This document shows positions 1-11,200 of a stretch of 28,419 nucleotides of DNA, piece by piece. The stretch is from Isoetes engelmannii (taxonomy: Eukaryota > Streptophyta > Lycopodiopsida > Isoetales > Isoetaceae), in assembly GCA_011763485.2 (NCBI GenBank), contig JAANSK020041132.1, forward strand, positions 1 through 28,419. Direction: 5' to 3'. A program made the translations under genes and the position numbers. Position 1 is the stretch's first letter. Every line of letters begins with the position of its first letter. The notes below the pieces were generated by a model. It was not told the origin of the DNA. It saw nothing but the letters and a program-made list of their open reading frames with translations, and did not search any database.

Positions 1-300
1 GCGCAGACTGTAGCAGATGCTCACAGAGATTGGTGACGCACACAGCAGAGCCGATTAGCAGAGGCGATTGAAGCCGACCCAAATCCGACTGCAGAGGAAG
101 GCCGCAGGTGATTCCCTGATCAGGTGGAAGACGCCCAGGCCTCTATAATTGTTCAGTGGCAGTGTGATACCCGAGAAGCTTGGGCTCTCGGATTGCAGGT
201 GCAGAATCTTAGGAGGCATGAAGTAATCTATTATAGTCATTCCAACAAATACCAAAGCTTGCACTACATTCTGACAATCAGACTGATAAAATATGTCATC

Positions 301-711
301 TTAAGGTAATTGTTGTTGGAGCTGAGCCTGTCGAGCTTTCAATGTGTCTAAAATTACCGATAACTCGTCCCTATTCTCCTCAGACAACACCTGTAGAGCA
401 GCTGACACTCTAGCTTTCCTAGAATCAATAGTAATATCTTTACAGATCCAATCACTAAATCTTTGATAAGAGACTTTTGTAATAGAATAAGATGACTTCC
501 AAGCACCAGCAGTAGCTTGAGATTGAGAAGCAACATTAGGAATATTTGTACCTGTTTGGTGCAAATTCCTAGGAACTTTTGTGCCCAGATTCGCAATACT
601 TTGCAGGGGAGGAAAATCCCCTTCTTGGAGAACCACCGAAGGCGAAGAACTATCCATTGATTGATTTAACTCCATTTGTGCCTGAGATGCAGAAGCCGTC
701 ATCTCTACCAA
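301..711 (-). CDS. Unidentified 136-codon ORF, Gln/Ser-rich, possible retroelement ORF1 or gag
   Basis: I do not recognise this protein. The N-terminal half is rich in Ser, Gln and Pro and looks disordered. The C-terminal half, from about residue 70, is mixed and then helical, ending in a Gln/Leu-rich amphipathic stretch (KARQAQLQQQLP) that could form a coiled coil. After the TAA at 301-303 the same frame stays open to about position 55, so a single stop separates two open stretches. A disordered region followed by a helical one is seen in some LINE ORF1 and gag proteins, but there is no zinc knuckle or other marker. It could equally be a chance ORF or one exon of a gene running off the left edge. 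Confidence 0.3.
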   Translation of the reverse strand: MVEMTASASQAQMELNQSMDSSSPSVVLQEGDFPPLQSIANLGTKVPRNLHQTGTNIPNVASQSQATAGAWKSSYSITKVSYQRFSDWICKDITIDSRKARVSAALQVLSEENRDELSVILDTLKARQAQLQQQLP

Positions 712-2200
712 AAGTGGCCGAAAAGTCTCTTTGGGTTTTTGGTAGTGTGTTTTGACTGAGCTTCATGCTAGAGTTTTTGTCCTCAAGAACACGTGCTATT
801 TTGGGTTAATGTATGACTCCACCTACCACATCGAATCCCCGAATTTGTTTGTTGTATTCAAATGCTTTTGTTTGCAGACGGAGTCTCGGGACATTTGATT
901 ATCGAGATAGAATTATGGCAATTAGGTCTTCATGCTTGGTAAATCTGTATTAGGGTGTTATATAGTTTGTATCAGGCTTAAGGCCTTGCACATAAATTGG
1001 TGTGCCATATTGGGTCGTTTTTGTCCATGTACTTTATATTGCTTTTCTATGTGGCATGGGCTGAACCAACCAATTTTGGCATCCATATCCTATATATACT
1101 ATATAAGGCATGTCCATGATACAAGGGGATTGAAGCTAAGTTGGGGTCAAGGTTTTTTGGCTTATTTTGCAATGGTTGTCAACCCTCCCTAAATAATAGA
1201 GCCACCTACGCATTTGACCCCATCCAACGCTAAGGTGTAGGGCTACGACGGCCCCAGAGGGCATATGCTTCAAAAGATTCCAATATCTAACTCTCGAGGG
1301 TCACCTAGAGCATTCATCAACAATATGATGTGGAAATATGGAGGTTCAAATCCTCTTGGTTTATGCAACCGTTGTGTATTGTGAATGTAATTCCTAGGTT
1401 TTGTGATGTCAATTGTTTGGGCAGCCATCTCGAGGGATGGGATTTCATACCATCTTTGGTACTCCCATCCCGAAGGGCCAGATTTAGGGATAAAGGGGAT
1501 TTAGGAGGTCAAGATACTTATTCCCAGGTGGTCCTCAAGGGCCATGATTTACAGGAAAAAATAGGATTTAGGGATAAAAAGGATTTAGGGGTCTATGGAG
1601 AGACGTCTTCCCCATGTTTTGAGGACCGCTTCTTCTTAAGCCTCCCTCTAGTGTCATAAGTGATTATAATGCATTAGCATTGCAAGTGGTTCCGATATAG
1701 AAATATGGAAGATTATGCTTTCGAAGATGAATACAGATTGTCCATGCAAATATACCTAATGCATAGAGTTAATCCCACAAAGCTCCATCAAAACCATGTG
1801 CCATAACATCATTTAGAGTAATGAAAGCACAACATTCACACACTAAGTTTTTCCAGCCTAATATACCATAAATCATCTCCTTAGAGAATGCTCCAGCATA
1901 ATGGCAGTTTATAATACCAAGAGCTCAACTACCACATGCAAAGCACAATGCTAACATCACAAATCTTCATAATTTCCCAGGTTTTGAAAATGACAACGTA
2001 ACTCTGTTGACTAAGCAACACAAAGAATAGGCCTTGGCATCTCCATTTTGCAAGAATGTGTCTGTACAATTTCGAGTCCGGTTATAAGACTTGTAGAATG
2101 AATTTGCGCAGTTGCATATTGTTGGTGTGAAACAGAATCAGAGACAATCCAGTAATGATGCCAAACTATAATTTTGTGGCAAGACTTCAGGATTGTAACT
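712..2200. other. No assignable gene; weak coding-like and repeat-like traces
   Basis: No convincing gene is visible. A plus-strand ORF at 1330-1659 (109 codons) contains an imperfect internal repeat of the type GATTTAGGGATAAA..GGATTTAGG (about 1490 and 1566). It could be degenerate retroelement coding sequence, but no family marker is present. At 1343-1353 GGTTCAAATCC resembles a tRNA or SINE B box without a recognisable A box. Confidence 0.3.
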
Positions 2201-2500
2201 ACTCCAAAGGCAGTGGATCCATCATCAATAGATATTCAACATAGTAAACAGATCATAAACCTTGACGAGAAACCATCGTCTTAGAGCCCTACGAGATTGT
2301 CCAACTGGATAGTACATAGTTTTGCAGAGGTTGCCGAGAACACTTAACGCCTGGTACATCAAGCCTTGTTTTGGGTGAAGCATAGACACCGCTGAACTAC
2401 AAGCCATGTTGGGCATCATAGCCATTCCACTGGGCTTCTGTATAATGTAGTCCATTCACTACACGTAGTCTTAGAAATAACATATGAACATTGGAAGAGT

Positions 2501-5500
2501 TCATGAGTAATGCAGAAGCGAATATTTGGGCCGTACTGACAGCCTTCCCTCATGTATATCAAACTTGGCACCTGTTACAATCCAATGCCCCGGGGAGTCG
2601 CAAGAGCCTCTTATCCACTCTGTTGTGTCAATCAACCTTGATACTCTTGCAGATTCCACCCGTTGTGGAAAGCCTGGAAATATTGCAGAGTTCTGTCGTG
2701 CAACTGGTAAAAGCTGATCTTGGAATGGCAAGGCCAATTCCTCTGAAGATGCTGTATCATACCCTTTTGGCATATGATCCCAGGCTGATCTTCTTATAGA
2801 ACAACCAGGTAGCTTTAAAAACTGAAGCATCAAGGAGAGCACAGTTTTGCTGGCAACATCTAACACTTTTAGCCTTGCACCAGTCACAATGAATGCTGTG
2901 GATCTATCACCAATGAATGTTTGGATATATTCGACAGGGTTAACATTTACAAAACAAAATCCTTTCCAGGGAATAAGTCCTGAAGAATCACCATCTTCTT
3001 TAGAGGTGCTCCATATGGGTGGCTCCATTGAAATATTGTTAAGATGATGACGTAGAAGCCTAGGAAGGCTACAGAGGTGCTGGAGGTCTATTGTAAGCAT
3101 AAAATTCCTTTCCTCTAAATAGAGACGAAGACCTGTGACAGGATAGACTCCAACGCAAACCTGTGAATAAGATATAACTACTTGAGTGAGGGAAAGATAA
3201 ACGCATTTGAAATAAATATGGCCGATGATCAAGGAAGTACCTCACTCGTGTCTATATACAATTTTTGGCTCCCCAAACTACACTGTAGAGCAGGGTACTT
3301 GATATCCTCTAAAGGAACCTCAAAACGAAGGGACCATCTTCTTGGTATTTGAACGTCTAAAAAGTACCGCAAGTCCTTGATTGGGGGTTTGTCTGCATTA
3401 TGAGAGGACGGAGTTAGCTGACTGCAGCAAAAACATTTAATTTCATCCATGAGACAGTTATGCACACTTGAGCTCCTGATTCGCTGATGTATCACTATGT
3501 AGAATTTTCGGCCTATGTTAGGTCTTAAATTGCCTTTGTGTATGAATAATGTATGATGCCATTTATCATCACTGTACTTAGAAGAAAGGAAAAACGTGTT
3601 CTGGTAGGAAAGAAAAAAAGAGGAGGGATGGCACAAATATACACTTCGTCAAAGAAAGGTTATCATGGGAAGGTTGTCTTCCAGAAAGAAGAAGAGGGAG
3701 GAAGACAAATATACACTTAGTCAAAGAAAGTACCATGGGAGTGATGTCTTCTATAGATATTCCACATTTTAACCACATTTTAGCATCTGTTTTGACAGCC
3801 CAACTGCCTTCCTATTTCTGAGTTCCCAAGACCAATACTTTGTTTGTAGCTTGGGCCATTCAGAGCAACTTTCTCAGCCACATTCCAAAATCTGTTTTGG
3901 TGCCTTCTTATTTCTGACTTCCTAACCCATAAGTTGTTTGTAGCTTGTTTGTAGCTTGCGTCATTCAGAAGCAACTCTCTCAGCCATGCAATATAGACTG
4001 TTTTTTTTACCTGGTTCTAGCTTCCATTTCATCTCTGGTTGCATGAGACATGAGCTGAGTAACAAAGAGGAAGGCATTTTCAAAAATCAGTACGGAGACA
4101 GGAAAGATGTATTGTAGTCTCAACGCTTCACAGGAATTGAACAAAAAATAAGAAAGGAAAGATAATGACAAAGCAACACAAACATCTCAGGTAGCTGCGC
4201 CATGAAGTACAGGAAAAGAGAATGGTCTAAAAAAAACTCAAAGAAAACCTTGGAGATCTTCCCTATTTTTGTCATAGCATATTAGCTTATGAACAAACAA
4301 TGGAGCAGCTTATGAGAACTCAAATAAATGAAAGAACGCAAATTATTTGACCCGCTATTGAGAGCCTGAGTTATATTCGGATAATCTAGTCACATTTTGG
4401 CAGGAATTGGGACAGGATGGGAAGGGATTGGCAAGCTCAAGATTTTCATTTGTAGGGGATAAGATCCTTCTCTCTCAATAAGGCATACCCCAACTTTTCC
4501 CTTACTTGAATCACTGTTCCTATTTGTTCAACCATCGCCATATTGTTAGAATATCAGTATAGGATTATGTAACGGTCCACATAACCTTGGCACGGCACGC
4601 CACATACACGTTTGTAATATGACATATCAAAGGTCGATATGCAATGATTTAGAGGAAAAAGCCAGGCACTGGTTCTACCATCAGTCAGCATTTCCAGTTC
4701 AATTCTTTAGCATTTGCGTCTTTGTACCTAGAGCTTCAACTTGTTATTACTGTTCCTGTATAAGTTGCTTCCAGATGGCTTGAATAAAAACTTTTTCCAA
4801 ACGTAGCTTACATCGAAGATAAAGGTTCATAGCATGACTCAGAAAACCCATCCCATCAACACCATTCAGCAAAGCCGTAATCGGAACGAATGACATAGAT
4901 ATCACATCTGGATCAGATGACAAAGTGGCCAACCATTTGTTATGACCCTTAGTATAGCTGCACCCTCCCTGCCTCCTTAAAAATATCTCCACATCCTGCA
5001 AAAAGAAAGTAAAAGGGAAGTGCATAAGGTATCTAAATCTTCTTGAACAATATAAAAGTGCCAAATTTCGTACATTCTTTAATCTGAATGATGTTGAGCT
5101 GGTTTCATCTCTAAAATGCGAATCAACAACAGCCATATTATTCGATGAACATAAAACCTGCAAATTTACATGTTCAGAATGATACAGGCATAAGTACAAT
5201 TAAGCTCCATACTTCATACCCAGCGGGCTTTGGTGCTAACTGACTCATCATAAGCGCCAAACCTTGAATTTGCAACTTTTTGCATGTAATTCTCAATTGC
5301 AGGGGCAGAGGTTGATGATGAAGAAGAATGATGCTGACGAATATAAATTACATCTTTACCACCCATCCTCACATTCGAAATAATATGTGTCCCGTATCGT
5401 TCAATAAACCTGAATTTTAATTTCCAGAAGCTATGATAATCAGGGATCTTGACAATGTAGCAAATTTATGCAAGTAATATGCTGGCATACCTGGCTAACA

Positions 5501-6117
5501 GTACAGGATCCCATGTTTGTGGAACTGCACTTATAACTTCCTCTCGAAGCCTCAGAGGAACCCTCGTAATCTGCAGATTGTATAAGGTGATGTACAAGCC
5601 ATCAAGAGCAAGGCTCTTTGTCAAAGCAGCATCTTCATGCCATGGTCCTTTGAGGTTGTACATGGATGTGAAATGACCCGATGGGACCTTCCCAGATATA
5701 GAGAAGCTTTTATTGAATCTCTCAGACATCTAGAAATTAGGACCAAATTCAGCCTCTTCATCGATACCTCTCAACAATCTTTAAAATCTAGTGCATATTC
5801 TGATGACCCCAAATTTAAGGAATTTTCCAAACAGAATACATGTTTACCTGGTGGAAGTCAAGGACGCTAGATGTAAACCTTGTCTGCTCGCCCTTCTCAC
5901 ACCGAATATCCTTGGAAACAGAATGCAAGACAAAGTTGGGTGGAACAAACAAGTCATGGCACTGATTATCCAATTCCACGAGCCTGGAGCTTCCTCTACA
6001 ATTTTGCAGGTCCAACTCACAACAGACGTCAAATCCACGGCCCAATGCATCAAGTGCAAGCTGAGCCTTAAGAAGGGGCCTCCTTCTGCCGGACTTCCTA
6101 TCCCTGTTCTGTGCCAT
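2501..6117 (-). CDS. MACPF-domain protein of the CAD1/NSL1 family, seven exons, 592 aa
   Basis: This is a plant MACPF protein of the Arabidopsis CAD1/NSL1 type, a family reported to restrain salicylate-linked defence and cell death, probably at membranes. Exons on the minus strand: 6117-5848, 5729-5491, 5409-5220, 5157-5074, 4995-4812, 3392-3241 and 3160-2501. Each intron is GT..AG and the phases (0,2,0,0,1,0) join into one frame. Visible blocks: GRGFDVCCELDLQNCRG near residue 27; CEKGEQTRF near 74; SGKVPSGHF in exon 2; the MACPF signature YGTHIISNVRMGG at residues 175-187; DPDVISMSFVPITALLNG in exon 5; and a C-terminal region with PVTGLRLYLE, IVTGARLKV and IVTGAKFDI. The length fits the family (roughly 560-610 aa). 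I chose the ATG at 6117 because the conserved part starts soon after it; the frame is open upstream to an ATG at 6231. Introns are 62-118 bp except intron 5 (1419 bp). No lesion is visible. Confidence 0.92.
3633..3776. repeat. Two-copy tandem repeat, 72-bp period, in intron 5 of the MACPF gene
   Basis: A unit beginning ACAAATATACACTT at 3633 recurs at 3705, followed in both copies by GTCAAAGAAAG and CATGGGA. The copies have small indels, so the duplication is not recent. Confidence 0.8.
3785..3990. repeat. Two-copy tandem repeat, about 107-bp period, in intron 5 of the MACPF gene
   Basis: A unit beginning ATCTGTTTTG at 3785 recurs at 3892. Both copies carry TTTGTTTGTAGCTTG, CATTCAGA and CTCAGCCA in the same order. 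The second copy also has an internal repeat of TTTGTAGCTTG. This is separate from the 72-bp duplication just before it. Confidence 0.8.
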
Positions 6118-6660
6118 GAGGAGAAATAGTTTGCCATATCCAGGCTTTGTACAGGTCCATAAAGGACGACCCCACGAAAACGTAATCCATATTTGTCCTG
6201 GTCTAACTTTGCAAACTCTTTTGTTTATCACGTGTATGACGGCAATTCCTGAAGCAAAGCTTGAAACTTAGACCAAGTATTCTTCCGTCCGACAGCCTTA
6301 AAATTTGGAGTTTTCTGAGAGATGATTTTTTCAGAACACTAGATTGTCGCTTAGTAAATAAGTTCAGCATTCCTCCAGCCCAGGGTTCAACTTCTAAGCG
6401 TAGGCCCTACTTTTTGGTTGCCCCCAGGGCTGGAGGTGAAGAAACTGGAATATGCCAGAATTATGCCAAATAGAAAGACAAGATTTACGAAAGCAACTGG
6501 ATGGACGGCTGAGATCGCTTTGGACGCTACTCCAATTTGAAAACATTTTGTTCGCGTGGGGAAGATAAGTGGACTCACCGTTTTCGTGTAGTCCAACTGC
6601 GAATTTGCTTTCACAGACATATGGTGATGATGTGCCGCAGATGGAGCGGGGAATATAGAT
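6118..6660 (-). promoter_or_regulatory. Presumed upstream region and 5' leader of the MACPF gene
   Basis: This stretch separates the MACPF start codon from the 3' end of the LINE. I see no clear TATA box or other element that fixes a transcription start. The first part (6118-6231) continues the exon 1 frame with an upstream ATG, so either it is 5' UTR or the protein has a 38-residue extension. The assignment is positional only. Confidence 0.3.
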
Positions 6661-6796
6661 TCCAATGTGATTATGACGATGATGATTTATTATCATGCCA
6701 TATCAGACCCTCAGGTCCATTAGGCGACAAAACAAGAAATACATGTAATGAGTACACTAAATGAGGCCTCTCGCCTTGTATCATCTACTAGACTAT

Positions 6797-7195
6797 TCAA
6801 GTTTCCGATGTTCCCACCACGCTTGAAGATAATCTCTTAGTTGTGCGGGGGAGCATGGAAAGTAATAATATAAAGCTCCTAGTCAAAGTAGCATCAATTC
6901 CATAAGTTTCTCGTACCTCTACAAATCTAGAACATTCAAGGAAAGCATGGTGCTCATCTTCCACAATAGGTTCTGTGCAACATAAACAAAATCTTAGCTC
7001 ATGTGGTATATCATGAACACGCTCCACCTCCAAGGAGTGGGACCGTAAACGAGCTTGGAAAATGTGCTTACGTCGTTTAAATCCCATCTTGATACCAAAG
7101 TATTCTTGCTCCACATATATAATCATAGGATTCACCTCCCGTTTGTAATATTTCATTCTTTTGTTCCAAGGGAGATGCCCACAAATTGTGAACAA
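6797..7195 (-). pseudogene. LINE ORF2 C-terminus with zf-RVT-type zinc finger
   Basis: This is the end of LINE ORF2. It contains a C-x2-C-x8-H-x4-C finger (FCLCCTEPIVEDEHHAFLEC) of the kind found at the C-terminus of plant LINE ORF2 (zf-RVT), thought to bind element RNA or DNA. It is preceded by WNKRMKYYKREVNPM and RLRSHSLEVERVHDIP, which match the usual pre-finger layout. It is separated from the RT thumb by a frame break near 7200-7270. Its length and position agree with a normal element end. Confidence 0.75.
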
Positions 7196-7271
7196 GTTTT
7201 TCAGAAACCAAACTACGGATCCCCAATGTTGTATCAGGAACGTCCAAAATGGCTATCCCCCATTTGTGAAG

Positions 7272-8946
7272 CTAGTCTACGAGATGCTGATACCATCCAG
7301 TGTGTGATTGCCTCAACGGCTCTTGAAGGGCTTGGTATGGGAGGCGATCCTCATCAAGACGTTTGACTCTCTGGTAATACTCAGGCGTCTGGCATAGTGC
7401 TTCCGCCTCTAGTGGAATAAAACTTGTCTCTGCAAGCATCGTCTCGTAAGGTGTTTGTATTTTTACGCCGAGTTCTTCCATCAGAATTTTTTTTTTTATA
7501 TCTGTTCAATACTCGCCCATTTCTTTTTTGACAGGCCTGGTCCCCAAACTGAACATCCATAAAGAACCACATGTTGTACCAACATTCTAAACATAAGTTT
7601 TCTCATACTCCATTTCTGTATATGCATGTTCCTCCATAAAGTCATTGTGCCATATAAAGCTTTCATAGCTCCTGCAACCCTTTTGTCAACTCCTGCATTC
7701 CATTTATAGTTGTTAGTAAACTTAACTCCTAGGTACTTATATTGATGTACTTGCTCCAAGACCTCTCCATCTAACTGCATTTGAATATTTTCTCTTTTCC
7801 CTACAACCATCACTTTTGTTTTCGCTTTATTTACTGCTATCCCTTTTTCATCACATAATAAACCCAAACTTTTTAGAAGTTTCTGTAATCTAGGATGCGG
7901 TTTTGGAGAAAAGAACAATGTCGCCTTCATATAATAGAAGTTGGATTACATATTTGCCAAGCCATACTCGTGCATCATCTTCTCTTCTCATCCACTCCTC
8001 AAGTTCGTCAATAAACACACCAAATAGTGTGGAGGATAGTGGGCAATCCTGCTTTACCCCAATATTGCTTTCTATCTTGTCAATGCCATCCATAGAAAAA
8101 GAAAGTTCATCCAAAACTTTCTGATACAAGCATGCAACTCCTTTTCGTAGCTCTTTAGGCACTTGCAAATAATCAAGTCTTTGCCTTAGGGTATTACGAC
8201 GGACACGGTCAAAAGCTTTAGTGAAGTCTACGAAACATCAATACAAAGCATTTCCTATACCCTTAGCTCCTTTTGCTATCACTCTGAGTGCAAAGAGATG
8301 ATCAATAGTAGAATGCCATTTTCTAAAACATGCTTGCCCACAAGGCCGTACTCTATTCTCCTCTGCCCACATGCTAATTTTCTTTTCCAGTACGACCCCA
8401 AATAGCTTTGCCATGACACTACTCACAGTGGTTTGATAGCTCATGGCAACATCCTTATCTCTACCCTTATGGATGGGCACAATTCTGTTTATACACCACT
8501 GTTCTAGAAAGCCTTGATGCAATGCCATGTTGAATAAATCAGCAAGTTATTTGTCACCCCATTTTAGGAGTTTTATCGCTAGACCCATCGCATCGCATGC
8601 CTTGCCATTAGCCATTTTTCTCAAAGAAGAATTTACATCCTCTGCAATGAACATGTATGCAATGTCTCCTTCTACATCCTGTAGCAGTTCGCTATTTGGC
8701 ACATTGTATAATTGATTGACATAATCAAACAGCTCTTGCCTTGTGAAGTCCCCCAAAGGAGATGACTGAAACCGACTCCAAAACCGCTTGGAGACCGTTT
8801 TGAGCTCCTCCATTAATTGTTTTTGCCATCGTATTTCCCATTCTGCTTGTTTTTTCTTTTGTAAACTGTTTAAATACCTTCCTAGATGCTTTTTTATCCA
8901 AGGAGTTACAAAACTTTTCTCGCGCTAGTCGTATTAGCTTTACCAA
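7272..8946 (-). pseudogene. LINE reverse transcriptase domain, multiply broken, YADD changed to YEGD
   Basis: RT blocks appear in order over several frames: CINRIVPIHKGRDKD (about 8490), SVMAKLFGVVLEKKI, QACFRKWHSTIDHLFALRVI, CFVDFTKAFDRV with the first catalytic Asp (about 8230), GVKQDCPLSSTLFGVFIDEL (about 8050) and LLYEGDIVLFSK in place of the usual YADD box (about 7950). Next come VNKAKTKVMVVG, YKYLGVKFTNN and a thumb region up to 7272. In-frame stops near 8545 and 8237 and a frame change near 7900 interrupt it. The altered YADD box means this copy could not have been catalytically active. Confidence 0.85.
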
Positions 8947-8960
8947 TTAGATAATCTACC

Positions 8961-9649
8961 TCACAAGAACCTTGTGCAGTAGTGCAAGTAAACCCATTTA
9001 GCAAATGAAAACCTATTTGTACCATTAAAAAGTACCATTCCAAATGTCTCACACAATTGTAACAAGAGTTTTCCTATGCCATTTTCGTCTTTATCGAGAG
9101 AGACCCTATCCCAATCTGAAGTAGGTAATTCTTCCAACCATATGTCATCTAGATTATCTGAGAAAATATTTGCTTGTTTGCCTGCCACCCTGCCATTAAA
9201 ATCCCCGGCCAATAGCATATGCCCCTTAAGAGCGAAATGAGCAATATCCTTTGCTAGATGCACATATGGGTCTGTCAAGCTTAAATTGTCATGCTCATCC
9301 ACCCCTCCAGGAACTAGGGGTGCAGGATACACTGTTGCTAAATATAACGATGAAGATTCCCCCTTCACTTCAATCCATATGTATTGATTGTAGTCACATA
9401 CCTTAACCACCGACACATGTTTGCAGAAGCTGTTGCACACAAAACAAGCAATACCTCCAAAGCCCCTACCACTTTCACCTTTTTTGTTTCAAATGGTTTT
9501 ATTTTTGTGAAGCCTGTAAAATCAAATAAGCGAGCAGTTTCATGTTCCCAGGTTTCTACACATACTAACACATCAACTTGAGTTTGCATATTCTCAATTG
9601 CCACCATCTTCCTAAAACTTAAGCCATGCACATTCCATACTCCAAACAT
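8961..9649 (-). pseudogene. LINE apurinic-type endonuclease domain, frameshifted
   Basis: This is the N-terminal part of ORF2, which nicks target DNA to prime reverse transcription. Two overlapping frames carry it. 9649-9365 has the strand-start motif WNVHGL and VCVETW with the catalytic Glu. 9440-8961 has YLATVYPAP, the LLAGDFNGRV motif (Asp/Asn of the active site) and LCETFGMVLFNGTNRF. The change of frame around 9440-9370 is a frameshift. The late SDH-type motif of this fold is not evident after the frame ends at 8961, so the domain is damaged at its 3' side too. Confidence 0.8.
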
Positions 9650-10155
9650 GAGGGCAATTCCCTAGCAGGGGACCCTTTTTCCTGTTGCTTTGTCTTTGAC
9701 CCAAACACGACCAGCTTGTGCATAGGCATGCTTACCTTCTGCCTTGAGCTCTTTCACTCTTCCAAGAAGAATACGAAGCTCAGATTGTTATTGTGAGGTC
9801 AAATCATCGTTCATCCAAACATTCTTTTTCTTTTCTAAAGTGTCATGATTCTACACGACACACTCACGGTGCTCAATGGATTTGAAGTGGATAATAATTG
9901 GCCTTGCTCTTCCTTCTTGTTTCTGTTCTACACGAGTACAATAGCAACACCTGGCACGTGAAGAAGCATGACATCTTTGAAGAAATACTCTACAGCTTTA
10001 TTCGCATCTGCTTCTTCTTCACTTATTCCTATCTGCGGTATGCACGTGCTTGGTCTTCTTTAGCTCTTTCAATTAAAAGTGTTGAAACCTTGGATTCAAC
10101 CTATTCTGCAATTCTTTCTGCTTCATCAATTTCATCACCACTTTCATCCTCATCA

Positions 10156-10575
10156 TTATCTTGCTCTGCTTTCCAGCTTTGGAAATCTTGTTGAGTATTC
10201 AATGCCAATTTTTTTTATCTCTCCTACTTCTTTACAAAGCAAGGCAATTTTGTGTTTCAATTCAGAATTCTCTGTCATGGCAGTTTCATATTTCTTAAGA
10301 AGGGCCTTGTTTTGCTCTTTTACTTCTTCTACAGAATCATAATCCCATCTACATCTGTTTAGCCATGGAGTTTGCAGCACCAACTGGTTGGCATGAGAAT
10401 CCGGCAACAAACCAATTTCAACGGTGTGTCTGTTGCATCGGAAACAAATCTTTTTTCGGGATAACTCCACAAATAACAGCCTCTTGCAGAACTGGAAATC
10501 GAGATTTAAAAAAGTACCTTTACGACAAACAAAACATACCTTTCTGCCGTGAAAAAAACTTTTGCACCAGAGCTC
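10156..10575 (-). pseudogene. LINE ORF1-like segment: Cys-rich zinc-binding motif plus coiled coil
   Basis: The frame is open for 139 codons between a TAA at 10578-10576 and the stop at 10156. Near its start it has C-x2-C (CFVC, residues 14-17), a single Cys at 30, then C-x2-C-x2-H (CFRCNRH, residues 44-50), a spacing that suggests one or two zinc sites. The second half is Lys/Glu-rich with heptad character (VKEQNKALLKKYETAMTENS), a likely coiled coil. A Cys-rich module plus coiled coil fits a nucleic-acid-binding LINE ORF1, and it lies just upstream of the endonuclease on the same strand. No start codon is evident and the sequence between 10150 and 9650 has several stops. It might instead be an unrelated exon captured by the element. 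Confidence 0.55.
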
Positions 10576-10894
10576 TTAGGGTGAGGCGCCAAATTTAGCG
10601 ACTCCATGTATATATAATAGAGTATATGCGTCGGATCTCAAGGAGAAGCACTATTGGAGTTATTGCAGTGTGATTGCCCAAAGACACAGGACAAAGGACA
10701 ATGTAAGCATTCTTCTGTTAAAATCTTGCGGTAGCTAACATGAATGAGATATGGCAAAGGAGCACTAGAACCAAAAATTAAGTGTTTATACGCGCAGGTG
10801 CTAAACATGTATGTTGGAATTGTAAAGTCATTGTAGTGGGGTAGGACAAAGATCTAAAATGTCAATGTAGGTTACAGTGGTAAATTTTTGGGAC

Positions 10895-11200
10895 TATTTT
10901 ATAAGGTAGAGCAGAGAATAAGAATGTGCAGTCTGCAGAAATGAGGACACTACTCAATGATATGAAGAATTTAAATGTAGTTCATGAAAAAAAATAGGAA
11001 AATGAGATGGAGAAGACATGGGAAAGGAGGATAAGAAAGCAATAACAAATTATTGATGGAAATGTAACTGCCAAATGGTTTAGATTAAAATGGCAAATGT
11101 ATTGGGGTATTTTATATACAAGGCCAGATATTAGAAACTATATAGTGTGCAGAAATGAAGGTTTTGCTTGACGATGTTGAATATTTTAAATGTAGTATGT
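10895..11200. repeat. Diverged direct repeat, about 210-bp spacing, upstream of the TK relic
   Basis: A block containing TTTTATAAGG..GCAGAAATGAGG..GAATTTAAATGTAGT (about 10895-10990) recurs as TTTTATATACAAGG..GCAGAAATGAAGG..ATTTTAAATGTAGT (about 11105-11200). The second copy ends at the proposed start codon of the thymidine kinase relic. After the first copy, GAGATGGAGAAGACATGGG resembles the start of the kinase exon, so the duplication may once have included part of it. Confidence 0.6.

Larger units (their letters stand above)
6670..10600 (-). mobile_element. Degenerate LINE (non-LTR) retrotransposon, nearly full length
   Basis: Reading on the minus strand, the order is a Cys-rich/coiled-coil ORF1-like segment (10575-10156), a damaged linker, an endonuclease (from about 9649), a reverse transcriptase (from about 8946) and a C-terminal zf-RVT-type finger (about 7050-6900), then about 120 bp of 3' UTR. 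The 3' end runs into a trinucleotide-like tail (ATAATAAATCATCATCGTC on the minus strand, near 6690), as in other LINEs with simple-repeat tails. Several stops and frameshifts break the coding regions, so it is not autonomous. I could not identify a target-site duplication, so both ends are approximate. It lies upstream of the MACPF gene in the same orientation. Confidence 0.85.

Noticed and set aside
1343-1353. tRNA gene suggested by GGTTCAAATCC
   Set aside because: There is no A box and no cloverleaf-compatible acceptor stem around it.
2225-2455. 76-codon minus-strand ORF just downstream of the MACPF stop, considered as an extra exon
   Set aside because: The MACPF family C-terminus (VTGA..SVRPKYSLL) is already complete at 2501 and this ORF has no family similarity, so it is probably 3' UTR.
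5466-6231. Overlapping ORFs in other frames across the MACPF exons (for example 5844-6137 minus, 5791-6129 plus)
   Set aside because: They lack family motifs and overlap exons that splice in phase with conserved MACPF blocks.
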